Of a stretch of DNA of 60,580 nucleotides, positions 25,818-34,694 are shown piece by piece. Position numbers and translations under genes: made by a program. Position 1 is the stretch's first letter. Each line of letters opens with the position of its first letter. Below the pieces are notes generated by a model. The model was given only the letters and a program-made list of their open reading frames with translations, did no database searches and was not told where the DNA came from. This DNA is from Acidobacteriota bacterium (GTDB taxonomy: Bacteria; Acidobacteriota; Blastocatellia; Pyrinomonadales; Pyrinomonadaceae): NCBI GenBank assembly GCA_019639235.1, contig JAHBSG010000023.1:1-60580 (forward strand), written 5' to 3'.

Positions 25818-27014
25818 TCAAAAGAGCTCCCGAAGCGATCGCCGCAGGCCGGAGATCAGGTCCGCGCCCGGTTTGCCGGCGACGTCCGTATTCAGCACAA
25901 AGAGCGACGCGGTTTTCGACGCGGGGATGAATTCGATATAGCTGATAAAGCCGTTCTGGTCGCCGCCGTGGCCGATCAGCTTTCGGCCATCTCTCTGGTC
26001 AAGGAAAAAGATCAGCCCGATGTCTGTGGTGAAGCCGGCGTTGCCGTTAGCGTCAGTTTCAGCTTTCAATAGGGGCTGCCACATCTCCTCGAGGGATGAG
26101 CGTTTGAGGACGGTGTCGTAATTAAAGGCGCGGCCTCCCACCACCCAGTCCGCCGAGGCGGGGTCCACCCCTCCTCGGGCAGGAGGGGAGCCAAGCAAGA
26201 AATTCAAGTACTTGGCCATGTCGGCGACCGGGGCGTTGAGCCCGCTGTTCGAGACGGTGATGCCGGTGTCGGCATCGAAGCGGCCTTCGGTCCGCTTGCC
26301 CTCGCGGATGAAGTAGCTGTGCGAGCGGTGCGGCAAGAGATGCGGCGGCGTTTTGTCGAAGTAACTGCTGTGCATCCCGAGCGGCCGGAGGATGTTCTTG
26401 TCGATGTAGGCTTCGTAGGGCTCGCCCGAGACCTCCTCGATGATGCGGCCGAGATAGATGATGCCGGGGTTCGAGTAGCTGAACTTCGAGCCGGGCTTGA
26501 AGAGCACCTCGGTGAACGGAAACATCGCGACAAGCTGCGACCATTCGGTCGGCTCGAAGGGCTCCCAGGGTTTATTATTTCGCCAAGGCCAGGTGCCGCC
26601 GCGAAAGCCGCCGGAGTGCGAAAGCAGATGGCGGATGGTGATCTCATCCATCGAGCCGAAGGGGTTGTGTATCCTGCGAAGCTCGGGCAGATATTTTGTT
26701 ACGGGGTCATCGAGCTTGAGCAGGCCGCGGTCGCGGAGCTGCAATATCGCAATGCCGGTGAAGGGTTTTGTGTTCGAGGCCCAATGGTAGATGGTCGCGG
26801 CATTTGCCGGCTGCTTCTTTTCGATGTTCGCGAGGCCGTAGTGCTCTTCAGCGATCAGCTTGCCCTCGCGGACGACAACAAGGCTGCCGCCCGCGACGCC
26901 CGCCTTTTCGAGCTCGCTGCGAAAGCCCTGCCGAAGGGCGTCTGTCTTATCCGTTTGTGCGTGTCCGAGCGTCATTGTAAGCAAGATAAAAATCGCGAGG
27001 GTTAAAGATCTCAT
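25818..27014 (-). CDS. Secreted serine hydrolase of the class C beta-lactamase family
   Basis: A 398-residue exported protein (signal MRSLTLAIFILLTMTLGHAQ). It has the SxxK motif at S80-N-T-K83 (HWASNTKPFTG), the Tyr motif YSNPG near 175, LLSHSGGFRGG and HGGDQNG near 355 in place of KTG, as in esterase/peptidase-like members. Between NFLLG and GGRAFNYD there is an in-frame insertion encoded by a palindromic repeat (26137-26192). It overlaps the upstream lipoprotein gene by four bases, so the two form an operon. True beta-lactam hydrolysis is not implied. Confidence 0.92.
   Translation of the reverse strand: MRSLTLAIFILLTMTLGHAQTDKTDALRQGFRSELEKAGVAGGSLVVVREGKLIAEEHYGLANIEKKQPANAATIYHWASNTKPFTGIAILQLRDRGLLKLDDPVTKYLPELRRIHNPFGSMDEITIRHLLSHSGGFRGGTWPWRNNKPWEPFEPTEWSQLVAMFPFTEVLFKPGSKFSYSNPGIIYLGRIIEEVSGEPYEAYIDKNILRPLGMHSSYFDKTPPHLLPHRSHSYFIREGKRTEGRFDADTGITVSNSGLNAPVADMAKYLNFLLGSPPARGGVDPASADWVVGGRAFNYDTVLKRSSLEEMWQPLLKAETDANGNAGFTTDIGLIFFLDQRDGRKLIGHGGDQNGFISYIEFIPASKTASLFVLNTDVAGKPGADLISGLRRSLRELF
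26137..26192. repeat. Palindromic repeat inserted in frame in the serine hydrolase gene
   Basis: On the plus strand CCACCCAGTCCGCCGAGGCG is followed by CCACCCCTCCTCGGGCAGGA and GGGGAG, giving two adjacent hairpins (GTCCGCC/GGCGG and CCCCTCC/GGAGGGG). The same two-hairpin design occurs at 28661-28726 inside alaS-C. It encodes about 19 residues (SPPARGGVDPASADWVVGG). Confidence 0.8.
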
Positions 27015-27649
27015 GAGTGTCTTGTGTCTGCCTGCTTATGCTTGATGTCCACGACGAAGCGGGCCGGTTTCGCGAGCTCGAGGACGCGGTAACCGTTTGG
27101 CGAGCCGACGCCGGCGACCCATTCGACCTGGCCCTCGAAGTCGCACGTCGATTTTAGCTCGAGCAGGTTCGGCAGCTTTGGCACAAGCTCACGAGAGCCG
27201 AGCGTCGGTTTACCTTCATCGGTGTGTGCACGTGCCGGTTCAAAGCGAACCTGCAGCCAGCCGTCGCCGGCGAGCGGGACCACATCGCCCGAACCGCACG
27301 AGCGAACGGGCTTATCGATATATTCGAGGTGGTAACCGGGGATCTCGTCGCCAAGAAATTCGAAAACGATGCGGTCAAAGCCCTCGTGGCGGCCGGTGCG
27401 GATCGCCTTGAGCACAGCAGCATCTTTGATCGTCTTTTTTCTATCGATGATGCCCGTGGTGCCCTCAAAGTCGTCCTTTCCCGCCGGTGCTTCGTCCTTT
27501 GGCGTCGGGCTTTGCTCGGCGACGGTACCGGCCTCTTCGGTGCGGCCGGAGGTGGCGGTCGCCGGTGCGGGTTGATCATTTGCGGCCGGTCGGCTCGGCG
27601 GCGAAGAGCATGCTGCGGTGATCAAGATCAGCGGAATCAAAAATCTCAT
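27011..27649 (-). CDS. Lipoprotein with AMIN-like domain
   Basis: A 212-residue lipoprotein: MRFLIPLILITAACSSPPSR has a lipobox Cys at 14. A low-complexity Pro/Ala/Glu linker (15-60) follows. The C-terminal part, HEGFDRIVFEFLGDEIPGYH, VRSCGSGDVVPLAGDGWLQV and ARFVVDIKH, fits the AMIN-like beta-sandwich seen in envelope lipoproteins. The function is unknown; AMIN domains often bind peptidoglycan. Overlap of four bases with the following serine hydrolase suggests joint expression. Confidence 0.75.
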   Translation of the reverse strand: MRFLIPLILITAACSSPPSRPAANDQPAPATATSGRTEEAGTVAEQSPTPKDEAPAGKDDFEGTTGIIDRKKTIKDAAVLKAIRTGRHEGFDRIVFEFLGDEIPGYHLEYIDKPVRSCGSGDVVPLAGDGWLQVRFEPARAHTDEGKPTLGSRELVPKLPNLLELKSTCDFEGQVEWVAGVGSPNGYRVLELAKPARFVVDIKHKQADTRHS

Positions 27650-27662
27650 GCCGAGGATTCTA

Positions 27663-27803
27663 TCCGATATCGTTTGCGAATGGTGAATGGTGAATGGTGA
27701 ACAGTGAATGGTGAATAGTGGATAGTGGAGAGTGGAAAATGCGGAATGCGATCGAACAAGTGATCTGAACTTTGCGGCTTTGCTTCATTGCGACTTTGCG
27801 TTG
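27663..27803. repeat. GTGAATG heptamer run and CTTTGCG repeat before alaS-C
   Basis: 27663-27737 is a run of degenerate GTGAATG/GTGGATA heptamers. 27770-27803 carries CTTTGCGGCTTTGC and GCGACTTTGCG, the same family as 12223-12279. No gene is seen in 27650-27881; an open frame from 27732 into alaS-C is just repeat sequence in frame. Confidence 0.75.
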
Positions 27804-27867
27804 GAAAAACGACTTTCTTTCGGAGAACTTGAAAAGGCACGGATTCACGCACGGGTTTCTGCTGTTA

Positions 27868-27873
27868 TACAAT
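27868..27873 (+). promoter_or_regulatory. Candidate -10 box of alaS-C
   Basis: TACAAT (also readable as TTATAC one step upstream) lies eight bases before ATG 27882, with TGAGGGG overlapping the gap. It would give the second half of AlaRS its own start point with a very short leader. Confidence 0.45.
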
Positions 27874-27881
27874 TGAGGGGA

Positions 27882-29828
27882 ATGAGTACGTACGAGAATC
27901 TTTCTGAAACGCAGAAGTTTGCCTGCCGGGTGATCGCGGACCACGCCCGCTCGACGGCGTTTTCCATCGCGGACGGCATTTTGCCGGGGAACGAGGGCCG
28001 CAATTACGTCCTCCGCAAGATAATGCGGCGGGCAATCTACCACGGCCGCGAGCACCTCGGTTTCAACGAGCCATTCTTTTATAAGGTGTGCGACTTCGTC
28101 GTTGATGAAATGCAGGCCGCGTTTCCGGAACTCGGCGTCCAGCGGGGATTTATCGGCAAAATGGTCCGGCTTGAGGAAGAGCGTTTCGGGAACACGATGA
28201 CAGTTGGGCTCGGCAAGCTCGGCGAGCTTTCGATCACGCCGGAAACGCAGCCGAACGACGAACTGTTTTTGGGCATCGCTAAGCTTTATGACACATACGG
28301 CACTCCGCGTGACCTGATCCGCGTTTTCCTCGAGGAAAAGGGGTTGGCCGTTGAAGAGGACGATTACAACGAGCGGTTCGACGCCGCTTTGCAGGAGCTG
28401 CAGAAGCAGACCGGCATCGGACAGACGCAGCGGAAATCGGAGATAAGTCCGATGTATGCTGAGATGCTCGAGCGGGTCGGGGCCAATAAGTTCCATGGCT
28501 ATGAAGTGACGCGCCTTGAGGAGGCTCGTGTCGTCGGGATTCTCGATGGCGACAAGCAGGTCGATGTTCTGAACGAAGGCCAGCAGGGCAGCGTAATTCT
28601 CGACGAGACGCCGTTCTATGCCGAATCCGGCGGGCAGGTCGGAGATACGGGTGTTTTGGTCGGTATCCAACTGGAGAACCACCCCGTCGGCGAAACGCCG
28701 ACACCCCTCCTTCGTAAGGAGGGGAGCTTCAGGGCGACGGTGGCCGATACTTATTCACCGGTTGCGGGGTTGATCATTCACAAGGTCAAGGTCGATGCAG
28801 GATCGATCAAGGCAGGCGACACGGTGACGGCGATCGTCGATGAAGAAAAGCGCGATGCGACGCGGCGGAACCACACGGCGACGCACCTTGTCCACGCGGC
28901 TTTGAAGGAAGTTTTGGGCACGCACGTGAAGCAGGCCGGGTCGGTCGTTGCGCCAAATTATCTGCGGTTCGATTTTACGCACTATCAGCCGATGACCGCG
29001 GCGGAGATCCGCGAGGTCGAGGACCTTGTCAATCGATACGTTCTTCAGAATGAGCCCGTTACGACAAAGATGATGTCGCTTGAGGACGCGATGCGTTCCG
29101 GTGCGGTGGCGATGTTTGGCGAGAAATACGGCTCGGAGGTCCGCGTCTTGCGCGTCGGCGACGGCAAGTTCTCAATGGAGCTTTGCGGCGGCACGCACGT
29201 CCGAGCGACCGGCGATATCGGCAGCTTTAAGATCACGTCCGATGAGGCGATAGCCTCGGGTGTGCGGCGTATCAGAGCCATCACAGGGTTCGATGCCTTT
29301 GAGCGTTTTCGCGAGGACGAGGTGCTGATCGACCGCTCGCTTGAGGCCCTCAAGACGCAGCGGGACAATCTGCCGGCGGCGATCGAGCGGCTGCAGGAAG
29401 AGGTCAAGCGGACGCGGAAAGAGATCGAGGAACTGAAGCTCAAGATCGCGACCGGGGCCGCGGGCAATGGCTCGGCCGGCGGCGATGAGGCTCGGGAGAT
29501 CGGCGGCGTAAAGGTACTCGGAAAGATCGTTGATGGGCTCGATGCCAACGGCCAGCGGCAGCTTTCGGATACACTTCTCGCGAGGCTGAAGTCCGGCGTC
29601 GTTGTGCTCGGCCGCAAGGATGAGGGCAAGGCTAGCATCATCGTTCGCGTCTCGGCTGACCTTACGGATAAGATCAAGGCCGGAAACATCGTCAAGGAGA
29701 TCGTGCCGCTGCTCGGCGGCCGCGGCGGCGGGCGTCCTGATATGGCCGAAGGCGGCGGGCCTGATGCCGACAAACTCAGCGAAGCGATCGATGTGGCTTA
29801 CGCATCGATAGAGAAGATGGCATCGTAA
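27882..29828 (+). CDS. alaS: Alanyl-tRNA synthetase, C-terminal (tRNA-binding and editing) part of a split enzyme
   Basis: A 648-residue protein that begins where alaS-N stops: MSTYENLSETQKFACRVIAD, HARSTAFSIADGILPGNEGR and NYVLRKIMRRAIYHGREHLG correspond to the middle of normal AlaRS. It carries DTYGTPRDLIRVFLEEKG, TPFYAESGGQVGDTG, the editing-site motifs HTATH (RRNHTATHLVHAALKEVLG) and CGGTHVRATGDIGSFKI, a coiled coil (about 500-550) and the C-Ala motif GGRGGGRPDMAEGGG. No class II activation motifs are present. GAGGGG sits just before ATG 27882; the frame is open to 27732 only through repeats. Residues near 260-282 are encoded by an inserted palindrome. Confidence 0.92.
   Translation: MSTYENLSETQKFACRVIADHARSTAFSIADGILPGNEGRNYVLRKIMRRAIYHGREHLGFNEPFFYKVCDFVVDEMQAAFPELGVQRGFIGKMVRLEEERFGNTMTVGLGKLGELSITPETQPNDELFLGIAKLYDTYGTPRDLIRVFLEEKGLAVEEDDYNERFDAALQELQKQTGIGQTQRKSEISPMYAEMLERVGANKFHGYEVTRLEEARVVGILDGDKQVDVLNEGQQGSVILDETPFYAESGGQVGDTGVLVGIQLENHPVGETPTPLLRKEGSFRATVADTYSPVAGLIIHKVKVDAGSIKAGDTVTAIVDEEKRDATRRNHTATHLVHAALKEVLGTHVKQAGSVVAPNYLRFDFTHYQPMTAAEIREVEDLVNRYVLQNEPVTTKMMSLEDAMRSGAVAMFGEKYGSEVRVLRVGDGKFSMELCGGTHVRATGDIGSFKITSDEAIASGVRRIRAITGFDAFERFREDEVLIDRSLEALKTQRDNLPAAIERLQEEVKRTRKEIEELKLKIATGAAGNGSAGGDEAREIGGVKVLGKIVDGLDANGQRQLSDTLLARLKSGVVVLGRKDEGKASIIVRVSADLTDKIKAGNIVKEIVPLLGGRGGGRPDMAEGGGPDADKLSEAIDVAYASIEKMAS
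28661..28726. repeat. Palindromic repeat inserted in frame in alaS-C
   Basis: GTCGGCGAAACGCCGAC (28686-28702) and CCCCTCCTTCGTAAGGAGGGG (28704-28724) are two perfect adjacent hairpins, preceded by CCACCCC. The encoded stretch VGIQLENHPVGETPTPLL lies between GQVGDTGVL and FRATVADTYSPV, where other AlaRS proteins have no equivalent to my knowledge. Confidence 0.8.
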
Positions 29829-29897
29829 CCCTTTTTATTGCAACGTTTTTGGGCCCGGCGGCGTCGTACTGTCAATAACAGATACAGACGAGGCCAT

Positions 29898-30353
29898 ATG
29901 ATAGTCCAAAGAATCGCAGCATTTTCGCTTGCGGCATTCTTGATCGGGATGCCGTTTTTTATTTTTCTCCAGCCGGCCAATGCCGAAGCCGGCAACGCCC
30001 CGAAAGCGGACGACAGGATCGAACAATTCATCGGCACCTACCGCCGTGAATTTATTGGGTCAAGCGGACGCGTCGTTGAGCTTCTCGACCTTAAGCCCGA
30101 CCTAACTGCATTAATGACCGGCGACTACGAGAATCGCGGAAACGTTGTCCGCACAGGCAATTGGACCTATGCACGAAGCCGTGTGATCGTCACATTTGCG
30201 CCGATCGATATCGGCGGGACACCGATCGTTCTTGAGTTCTCGCGGACGGGCGGCGGGTGGTTCCGTTCGGGCGACGATCTAAAGCTCCGCGAGGCAACGC
30301 CTTCGGGGTTTGCCGAGGAGGGAGCGGTCTATGAACGAATTAACAATGGTTAA
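29898..30353 (+). CDS. Small exported protein, possible lipocalin-like fold
   Basis: A 151-residue protein. ATG 29898 opens a signal peptide (MIVQRIAAFSLAAFLIGMPF, NAEA cleavage). The mature part has GTYRREFIGSSGRVVELLDL, TALMTGDYENRGNVVRTGNW and VLEFSRTGGGWFRSGDDLKL. The pattern of a short beta-barrel with a GTY start resembles NlpE/META-like stress proteins, but no Cys motif is present and I leave the function open. It follows alaS-C by 69 bases. Confidence 0.6.
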   Translation: MIVQRIAAFSLAAFLIGMPFFIFLQPANAEAGNAPKADDRIEQFIGTYRREFIGSSGRVVELLDLKPDLTALMTGDYENRGNVVRTGNWTYARSRVIVTFAPIDIGGTPIVLEFSRTGGGWFRSGDDLKLREATPSGFAEEGAVYERINNG

Positions 30354-30500
30354 ATTTTCAGCCCGGGGCAACTTTTTGGCGCTTTCGAACGTTTAAAGGT
30401 TGTAGCGAAGTTCTTTGATCGCCGCGCCTCACCGCTAGCTGTCATAAATGCGTGAAGCGCGGTGTTCTTGTCTCTAGGGAGAAGTGTCGGAGAGTGAACG

Positions 30501-33335
30501 ATGTATGCGGGAACACAGATCGGGCGTTATGAGATCCGTTCCAAGATCGGCGAGGGTGGAATGGGCGAGGTCTATTCGGCACTCGACCAGGAGCTTGACC
30601 GCAGCGTTGCGATAAAGCTTTTGCCCTATGAATTCACTGCGGACGAGGATCGCCGCAACCGCTTCCGCCAGGAGGCGAAGGTCGTTTCCGCACTCAATCA
30701 TCCGAACATAATCACCATCTTTGAGATCGGCGAGGACGAGCACGGAAGCTATCTGGCGACGGAACTCGTTGAAGGAAAGACCCTTCGCGAAGTTCTCAAG
30801 ACCGAATCGCTGACCCTCACGCGGATGCTCAAGATCATCGAGCAGACGGCAAATGCGCTCGTCGCCGCACATCAGGCGCACATCATCCACCGCGACATCA
30901 AGCCGGAGAACATAATGGTCCGGCAGGATTCGATCGTAAAGGTGCTCGACTTTGGGCTCGCGAAATCAAAATACGCTCTCGGCGAGGCCGATGAGGCAAA
31001 TAAGACGCTGCCGGGAACTGTGATGGGAAGCGCCCGCTATATGTCGCCCGAGCAGGCCCGCGGCCATGAGGTCGATGAGCGGACGGACATCTGGAGCCTG
31101 GGCGTCGTGCTCTACGAGATGCTGATGGGCACGGCACCGTTCGATGGCGAAACGACGGCAGATACCATCGCGGCGGTGGTTTACAAGGAGCCCGTGCCGC
31201 TCTCTGACCATCTGCCGAACATTCCGCCGGAGCTCAACCGAATAGTCCGCAAGGCGTTGCAGAAAGACCGCGAGGAACGCTACCAGAGCGTCAAGGATTT
31301 TGCACTCGACGTCCGCGAACTGCTCCACGAGCTTGAGCACACGAACAGCGGCCGGCGGAGCGGACACACGACATCATCGCCCGATTTCAACGAGAACCCG
31401 ACGATGATCCACCGGACCGTCAGCGGCAATCACCCGACCGGGAACTCGACGGTTTACACGAGCGTGCCCGCACGGCCGGCCGAGCTGCGGCGAAACTTTT
31501 CGCTCATATGGGCCGCGGGCGTTGCGGCGGCACTTTCGCTGCTGGCGTTGATAGCAGCGGGCTTTTACTCGTATCTGGGAAACGAAGAGCGGCAGGCGGA
31601 AACGGCGTTCATTAAGCCGCAGATCTCGCGGGTGAATACGGACGGCCGCGTTGCGCTTCCGGCCATCTCGCCCGACGGGAAATACATCGCTTATGCGAGC
31701 GGCGAAGTGGGCAGCCGCAGCCTTGTCGTAAGGCAGGTGGCGACCGACAGCACGATCACGCTCGTGCCCGCATCGAACCAGAATCTGCGGTCCATATCGT
31801 TCTCGCCGAGCGGCGACCACATTTATTTCACGCAGATGAATCCCGGCGTCAATTCCAGCACGCTGTACCAGGTGCCGACGCTCGGCGGTGTACCAAAGCG
31901 GCTCGTCGATGACGTTGACAGCCCGGTCGCCTTTACACCGGACGGCAAGCGGTTCGCCTTCATCCGGCACATCCCGAAGACGAATGCGGACACGATCTTT
32001 CTGGTGAATGCGGAAACGCTGGAGCTCGAGGAATTTCTTTCGACTCCGGCAACCGACTACAACATGTTCGTTTTCCGGCTTGCCTTTTCGCCCAACGGCA
32101 AGAAGCTCCTGGCCGGCGGCGGCATCCGCCAAAGCGGATTTCTGATGAAAACGGACCTGCTTGAGATCGATGTCGCGACCAAGGAGCTTCGGCCGCTCAA
32201 CCGCCGTGAGTTTCAGATGGTGACGAACTTCGGCTGGCTGGCCGATGGTTCCGGCTATGTTTTTACAGCACGGCCGACGCAAAACGACGCGGTTCAGATC
32301 TGGCTTGCATCCTATCCCGAGGGCGAGCTGCACCAGGTGACGAACGACCTGAACGACTATGCCGACCTCGGCATCTCAAGCGACGGCCGGACGATGGTGA
32401 CCATCAAGGGCGACGCCACAGGCTCGCTCTGGCGTGTGCCGGCAGCAGGCAAGGCCCCGGTGCAGCTAGGCTCGGACGGGCGAAGCCTTGAGGGCAAGGC
32501 CGGCGTGCTCGCGGCCCACGACGGCAAGATAATTTACACCCGCAACGAAGGCAAGACGGCTGAGATCTGGCGGTCGGACGCCGACGGCAAGAACGCGGCG
32601 GTGCTTTTTGCCGACAGCGGATTTGCGGTCGATCCGGCATTCTCGCCCGACGGCCGGACGATCGTGTTCAATCTGCAGAAGGATCGGCGTTCGCGCATCT
32701 GGCGGATGAATGCGGATGGTTCGGGTGCCGGGCCGCTTACGGCGGACGAAGCGAATACGCTCGACCTGATGCCGCAGGTAACGGCCGACGGGCGAAGCGT
32801 GATCTTTCAGCGGCAGGCCGAGGGCGAGGAGCGGTTCAAGCTGATGCGGGTGCCGATCGCGGGCGGGCCGGCGGAGATTTTTTATGAGCACGAATCGCGC
32901 GGCGTCTTCCACCCGCGAATGTCGCCGGACGGCAAGCGGATGGCTTTCGTCACCTACGACCCTGTAACTTTCGAGAAGCGGCTGCACATAGCCGCGATCG
33001 AGGACGGAAAACTGAAGGCGATAGAGCGCGACCTCGAATACAACCTGATCAACAACTACGTTTGGTCACCGGACGGAAAGGAGCTCACGGTGCTGACCAA
33101 CCGCGGCGGGGCGATGAACCTTTGGCGGCAGCCGATCGATGGTTCGCCCGCGACACCGATCACCGAATTCAGCTCCGGGCTGATCTTCAATTTCAGTTGG
33201 TCGGCAGACGGCCGCGAGCTGCTCGTCGCACGCGGGAGCATCAACAACGATCTGATCTTGATCAAAGACGGCCTGCGTGAAGCTGCCGAGGTCTCGCTCC
33301 GCCGGGCACGCGGCGGCAAACGCGAACGGTCCTAG
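30501..33335 (+). CDS. Serine/threonine protein kinase with C-terminal TolB-like propeller
   Basis: A 944-residue membrane kinase. The kinase domain spans about 9-275: IGEGGMGEVYSALDQ (P-loop), VAIKLL, HRDIKPENIMV, DFGLAKS and MSPEQARGHEVDERTDIWSL, with all catalytic residues present. A Pro/Thr-rich juxtamembrane region leads to one transmembrane helix near 330-350 (WAAGVAAALSLLALIAAGFY). A WD40-like/TolB propeller follows with repeats such as ISPDGKYIAYASG, FSPDGRTIVFNLQ, MSPDGKRMAFVTY and WSADGRELLVA. It probably senses an extracytoplasmic ligand. This architecture is frequent in Acidobacteriota. The stop overlaps convergent 33332. Confidence 0.95.
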   Translation: MYAGTQIGRYEIRSKIGEGGMGEVYSALDQELDRSVAIKLLPYEFTADEDRRNRFRQEAKVVSALNHPNIITIFEIGEDEHGSYLATELVEGKTLREVLKTESLTLTRMLKIIEQTANALVAAHQAHIIHRDIKPENIMVRQDSIVKVLDFGLAKSKYALGEADEANKTLPGTVMGSARYMSPEQARGHEVDERTDIWSLGVVLYEMLMGTAPFDGETTADTIAAVVYKEPVPLSDHLPNIPPELNRIVRKALQKDREERYQSVKDFALDVRELLHELEHTNSGRRSGHTTSSPDFNENPTMIHRTVSGNHPTGNSTVYTSVPARPAELRRNFSLIWAAGVAAALSLLALIAAGFYSYLGNEERQAETAFIKPQISRVNTDGRVALPAISPDGKYIAYASGEVGSRSLVVRQVATDSTITLVPASNQNLRSISFSPSGDHIYFTQMNPGVNSSTLYQVPTLGGVPKRLVDDVDSPVAFTPDGKRFAFIRHIPKTNADTIFLVNAETLELEEFLSTPATDYNMFVFRLAFSPNGKKLLAGGGIRQSGFLMKTDLLEIDVATKELRPLNRREFQMVTNFGWLADGSGYVFTARPTQNDAVQIWLASYPEGELHQVTNDLNDYADLGISSDGRTMVTIKGDATGSLWRVPAAGKAPVQLGSDGRSLEGKAGVLAAHDGKIIYTRNEGKTAEIWRSDADGKNAAVLFADSGFAVDPAFSPDGRTIVFNLQKDRRSRIWRMNADGSGAGPLTADEANTLDLMPQVTADGRSVIFQRQAEGEERFKLMRVPIAGGPAEIFYEHESRGVFHPRMSPDGKRMAFVTYDPVTFEKRLHIAAIEDGKLKAIERDLEYNLINNYVWSPDGKELTVLTNRGGAMNLWRQPIDGSPATPITEFSSGLIFNFSWSADGRELLVARGSINNDLILIKDGLREAAEVSLRRARGGKRERS

Positions 33336-34570
33336 GCGGCAATGCGTTCAACTGCTGCCAGGAGCCGGTCGACCTCTTCATCGGTCGTGTAAAGGCTGAT
33401 GCCTGCCCGGACCAAACCCTGCTCGCTGACACCGTAGCGCTCGATGACCGTCGAAGCGTAGAAATCCCCATGCGAAATGAAAATGCCCGAGTCGGTCAGC
33501 ATTCGGCTGACCTCGCTTGAGGGCCGATCGCCGACGGTGAAAGAGACGAGCGATGTGCGCTGAGCCTCTGGGCCCGGGCCGTATACACGAACGCCGGGAA
33601 TTGCCGAAAGCCCGTGCCAAAGCCGCTTGGTAAGGGCGTCATCTTTGTCGTGCATCTTATCGAAAGCATCGGCCAGGCGTTCACGCCGCGTCGCCCCTTG
33701 GCCGAGCGAGGCGATAAAATCGACCGCCGCACCCGCACCTACTATCGATTCGTGGCTCTGCGTTCCGGTCTCGGCACGGTCGGGCGCGTTGTTTGGCGAA
33801 GGGCGGAGCTTTGGAAAATCGGCTGCTTCCAAAAGCTCACGCCGGCCGAAGAGAATGCCAATGTGCGGGCCGTAAAACTTATAGGCCGAGCAGGCGAGGA
33901 AGTCGCAGCCGATGGCTTTGATGTCGATCAGTTTATGCGGGGCGAAGTGAACGGCATCGACGAAGCTCAGTGCTCCGACGTCGCGAGCCATCCGACAGAC
34001 GGCAGCGACGTCCGAAATGGTGCCGATGGCATTCGATGCTGCGCCGATGGCGACGAGCCGCGTGCGTCCATTAAGCAGTGCCGGAAGTTCATCGAGGAGC
34101 AGAGTTCCGCTTTCGATATCCATCGGCAAAACGCGGACGACCATTCCGCGATCCTTCTCGAGCGAACGCCAGGTATCGACATTGGCGTGGTGGTCGAGTT
34201 CGGTGACGACCAGTTCGTCGCCCGCCTGCCAGCCGCGGCCGAGTGCACGGGCGAGGTGAAAGGTCAGCGAGGTCATATTCTGGCCAAAAACGACCTCATC
34301 CGCCGAGGCATTGAAAAAGTCAGCAAACGCCGCACGCGAAGCGGAGATCATCGCGTCCGTTTCGTCGCTCGTAGGGAAGCCCCAATGCGTATTGGCGTTG
34401 TGGTTGTAGAGGTAATCGTTCATCGCCTCGACGACCGGCCGCGGAACCTGAGTTCCGCCGGGGCCGTCGTAATAGGCGACCGGGTGGCCATTAAAAGTGC
34501 GGGCGAGTGCGGGAAACTGACTGCGGATCGCGTCAAGCGAAAATGTTGTTTCGGTTGCTGTGGTGGTCAT
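33332..34570 (-). CDS. Cysteine desulfurase-like PLP enzyme (TIGR01976-like)
   Basis: About 412 residues, a class V aminotransferase-fold protein: FPALARTFNGHPVAYYDGPG, VFGQNMTSLTFHLARALG, ELDHHANVDTWRSLEKDR, SFVDAVHFAPHKLIDIKAIG (PLP-binding Asp) and CSAYKFYGPHIGILFGR with the Schiff-base Lys. The C-terminus SDSGIF-type block and SEQGLVRAGISLYTTDEEVD fit the NifS/SufS-like family TIGR01976. No iron-sulfur assembly genes adjoin, so its sulfur donor role is not certain. I choose Met at 34570; twelve more codons are possible upstream. Confidence 0.9.
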   Translation of the reverse strand: MTTTATETTFSLDAIRSQFPALARTFNGHPVAYYDGPGGTQVPRPVVEAMNDYLYNHNANTHWGFPTSDETDAMISASRAAFADFFNASADEVVFGQNMTSLTFHLARALGRGWQAGDELVVTELDHHANVDTWRSLEKDRGMVVRVLPMDIESGTLLLDELPALLNGRTRLVAIGAASNAIGTISDVAAVCRMARDVGALSFVDAVHFAPHKLIDIKAIGCDFLACSAYKFYGPHIGILFGRRELLEAADFPKLRPSPNNAPDRAETGTQSHESIVGAGAAVDFIASLGQGATRRERLADAFDKMHDKDDALTKRLWHGLSAIPGVRVYGPGPEAQRTSLVSFTVGDRPSSEVSRMLTDSGIFISHGDFYASTVIERYGVSEQGLVRAGISLYTTDEEVDRLLAAVERIAA

Positions 34571-34694
34571 TGTTTTGATCGGTTCGGGTGCAGGTTCTCG
34601 ATGCAAACACTTTAACCGAAGGCCCGCTTTGCACCAACCGCGGAGGCAAAAGAGGCTTACGTTTCGGCGGGCGATTGGGATATGCTAGGCGGAT

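Noticed and set aside
27732..27881. Longer N-terminus for alaS-C starting at 27732
   Set aside because: This stretch is heptamer and CTTTGCG repeat DNA; conserved AlaRS sequence starts only after Met 27882, which has its own GAGGGG.
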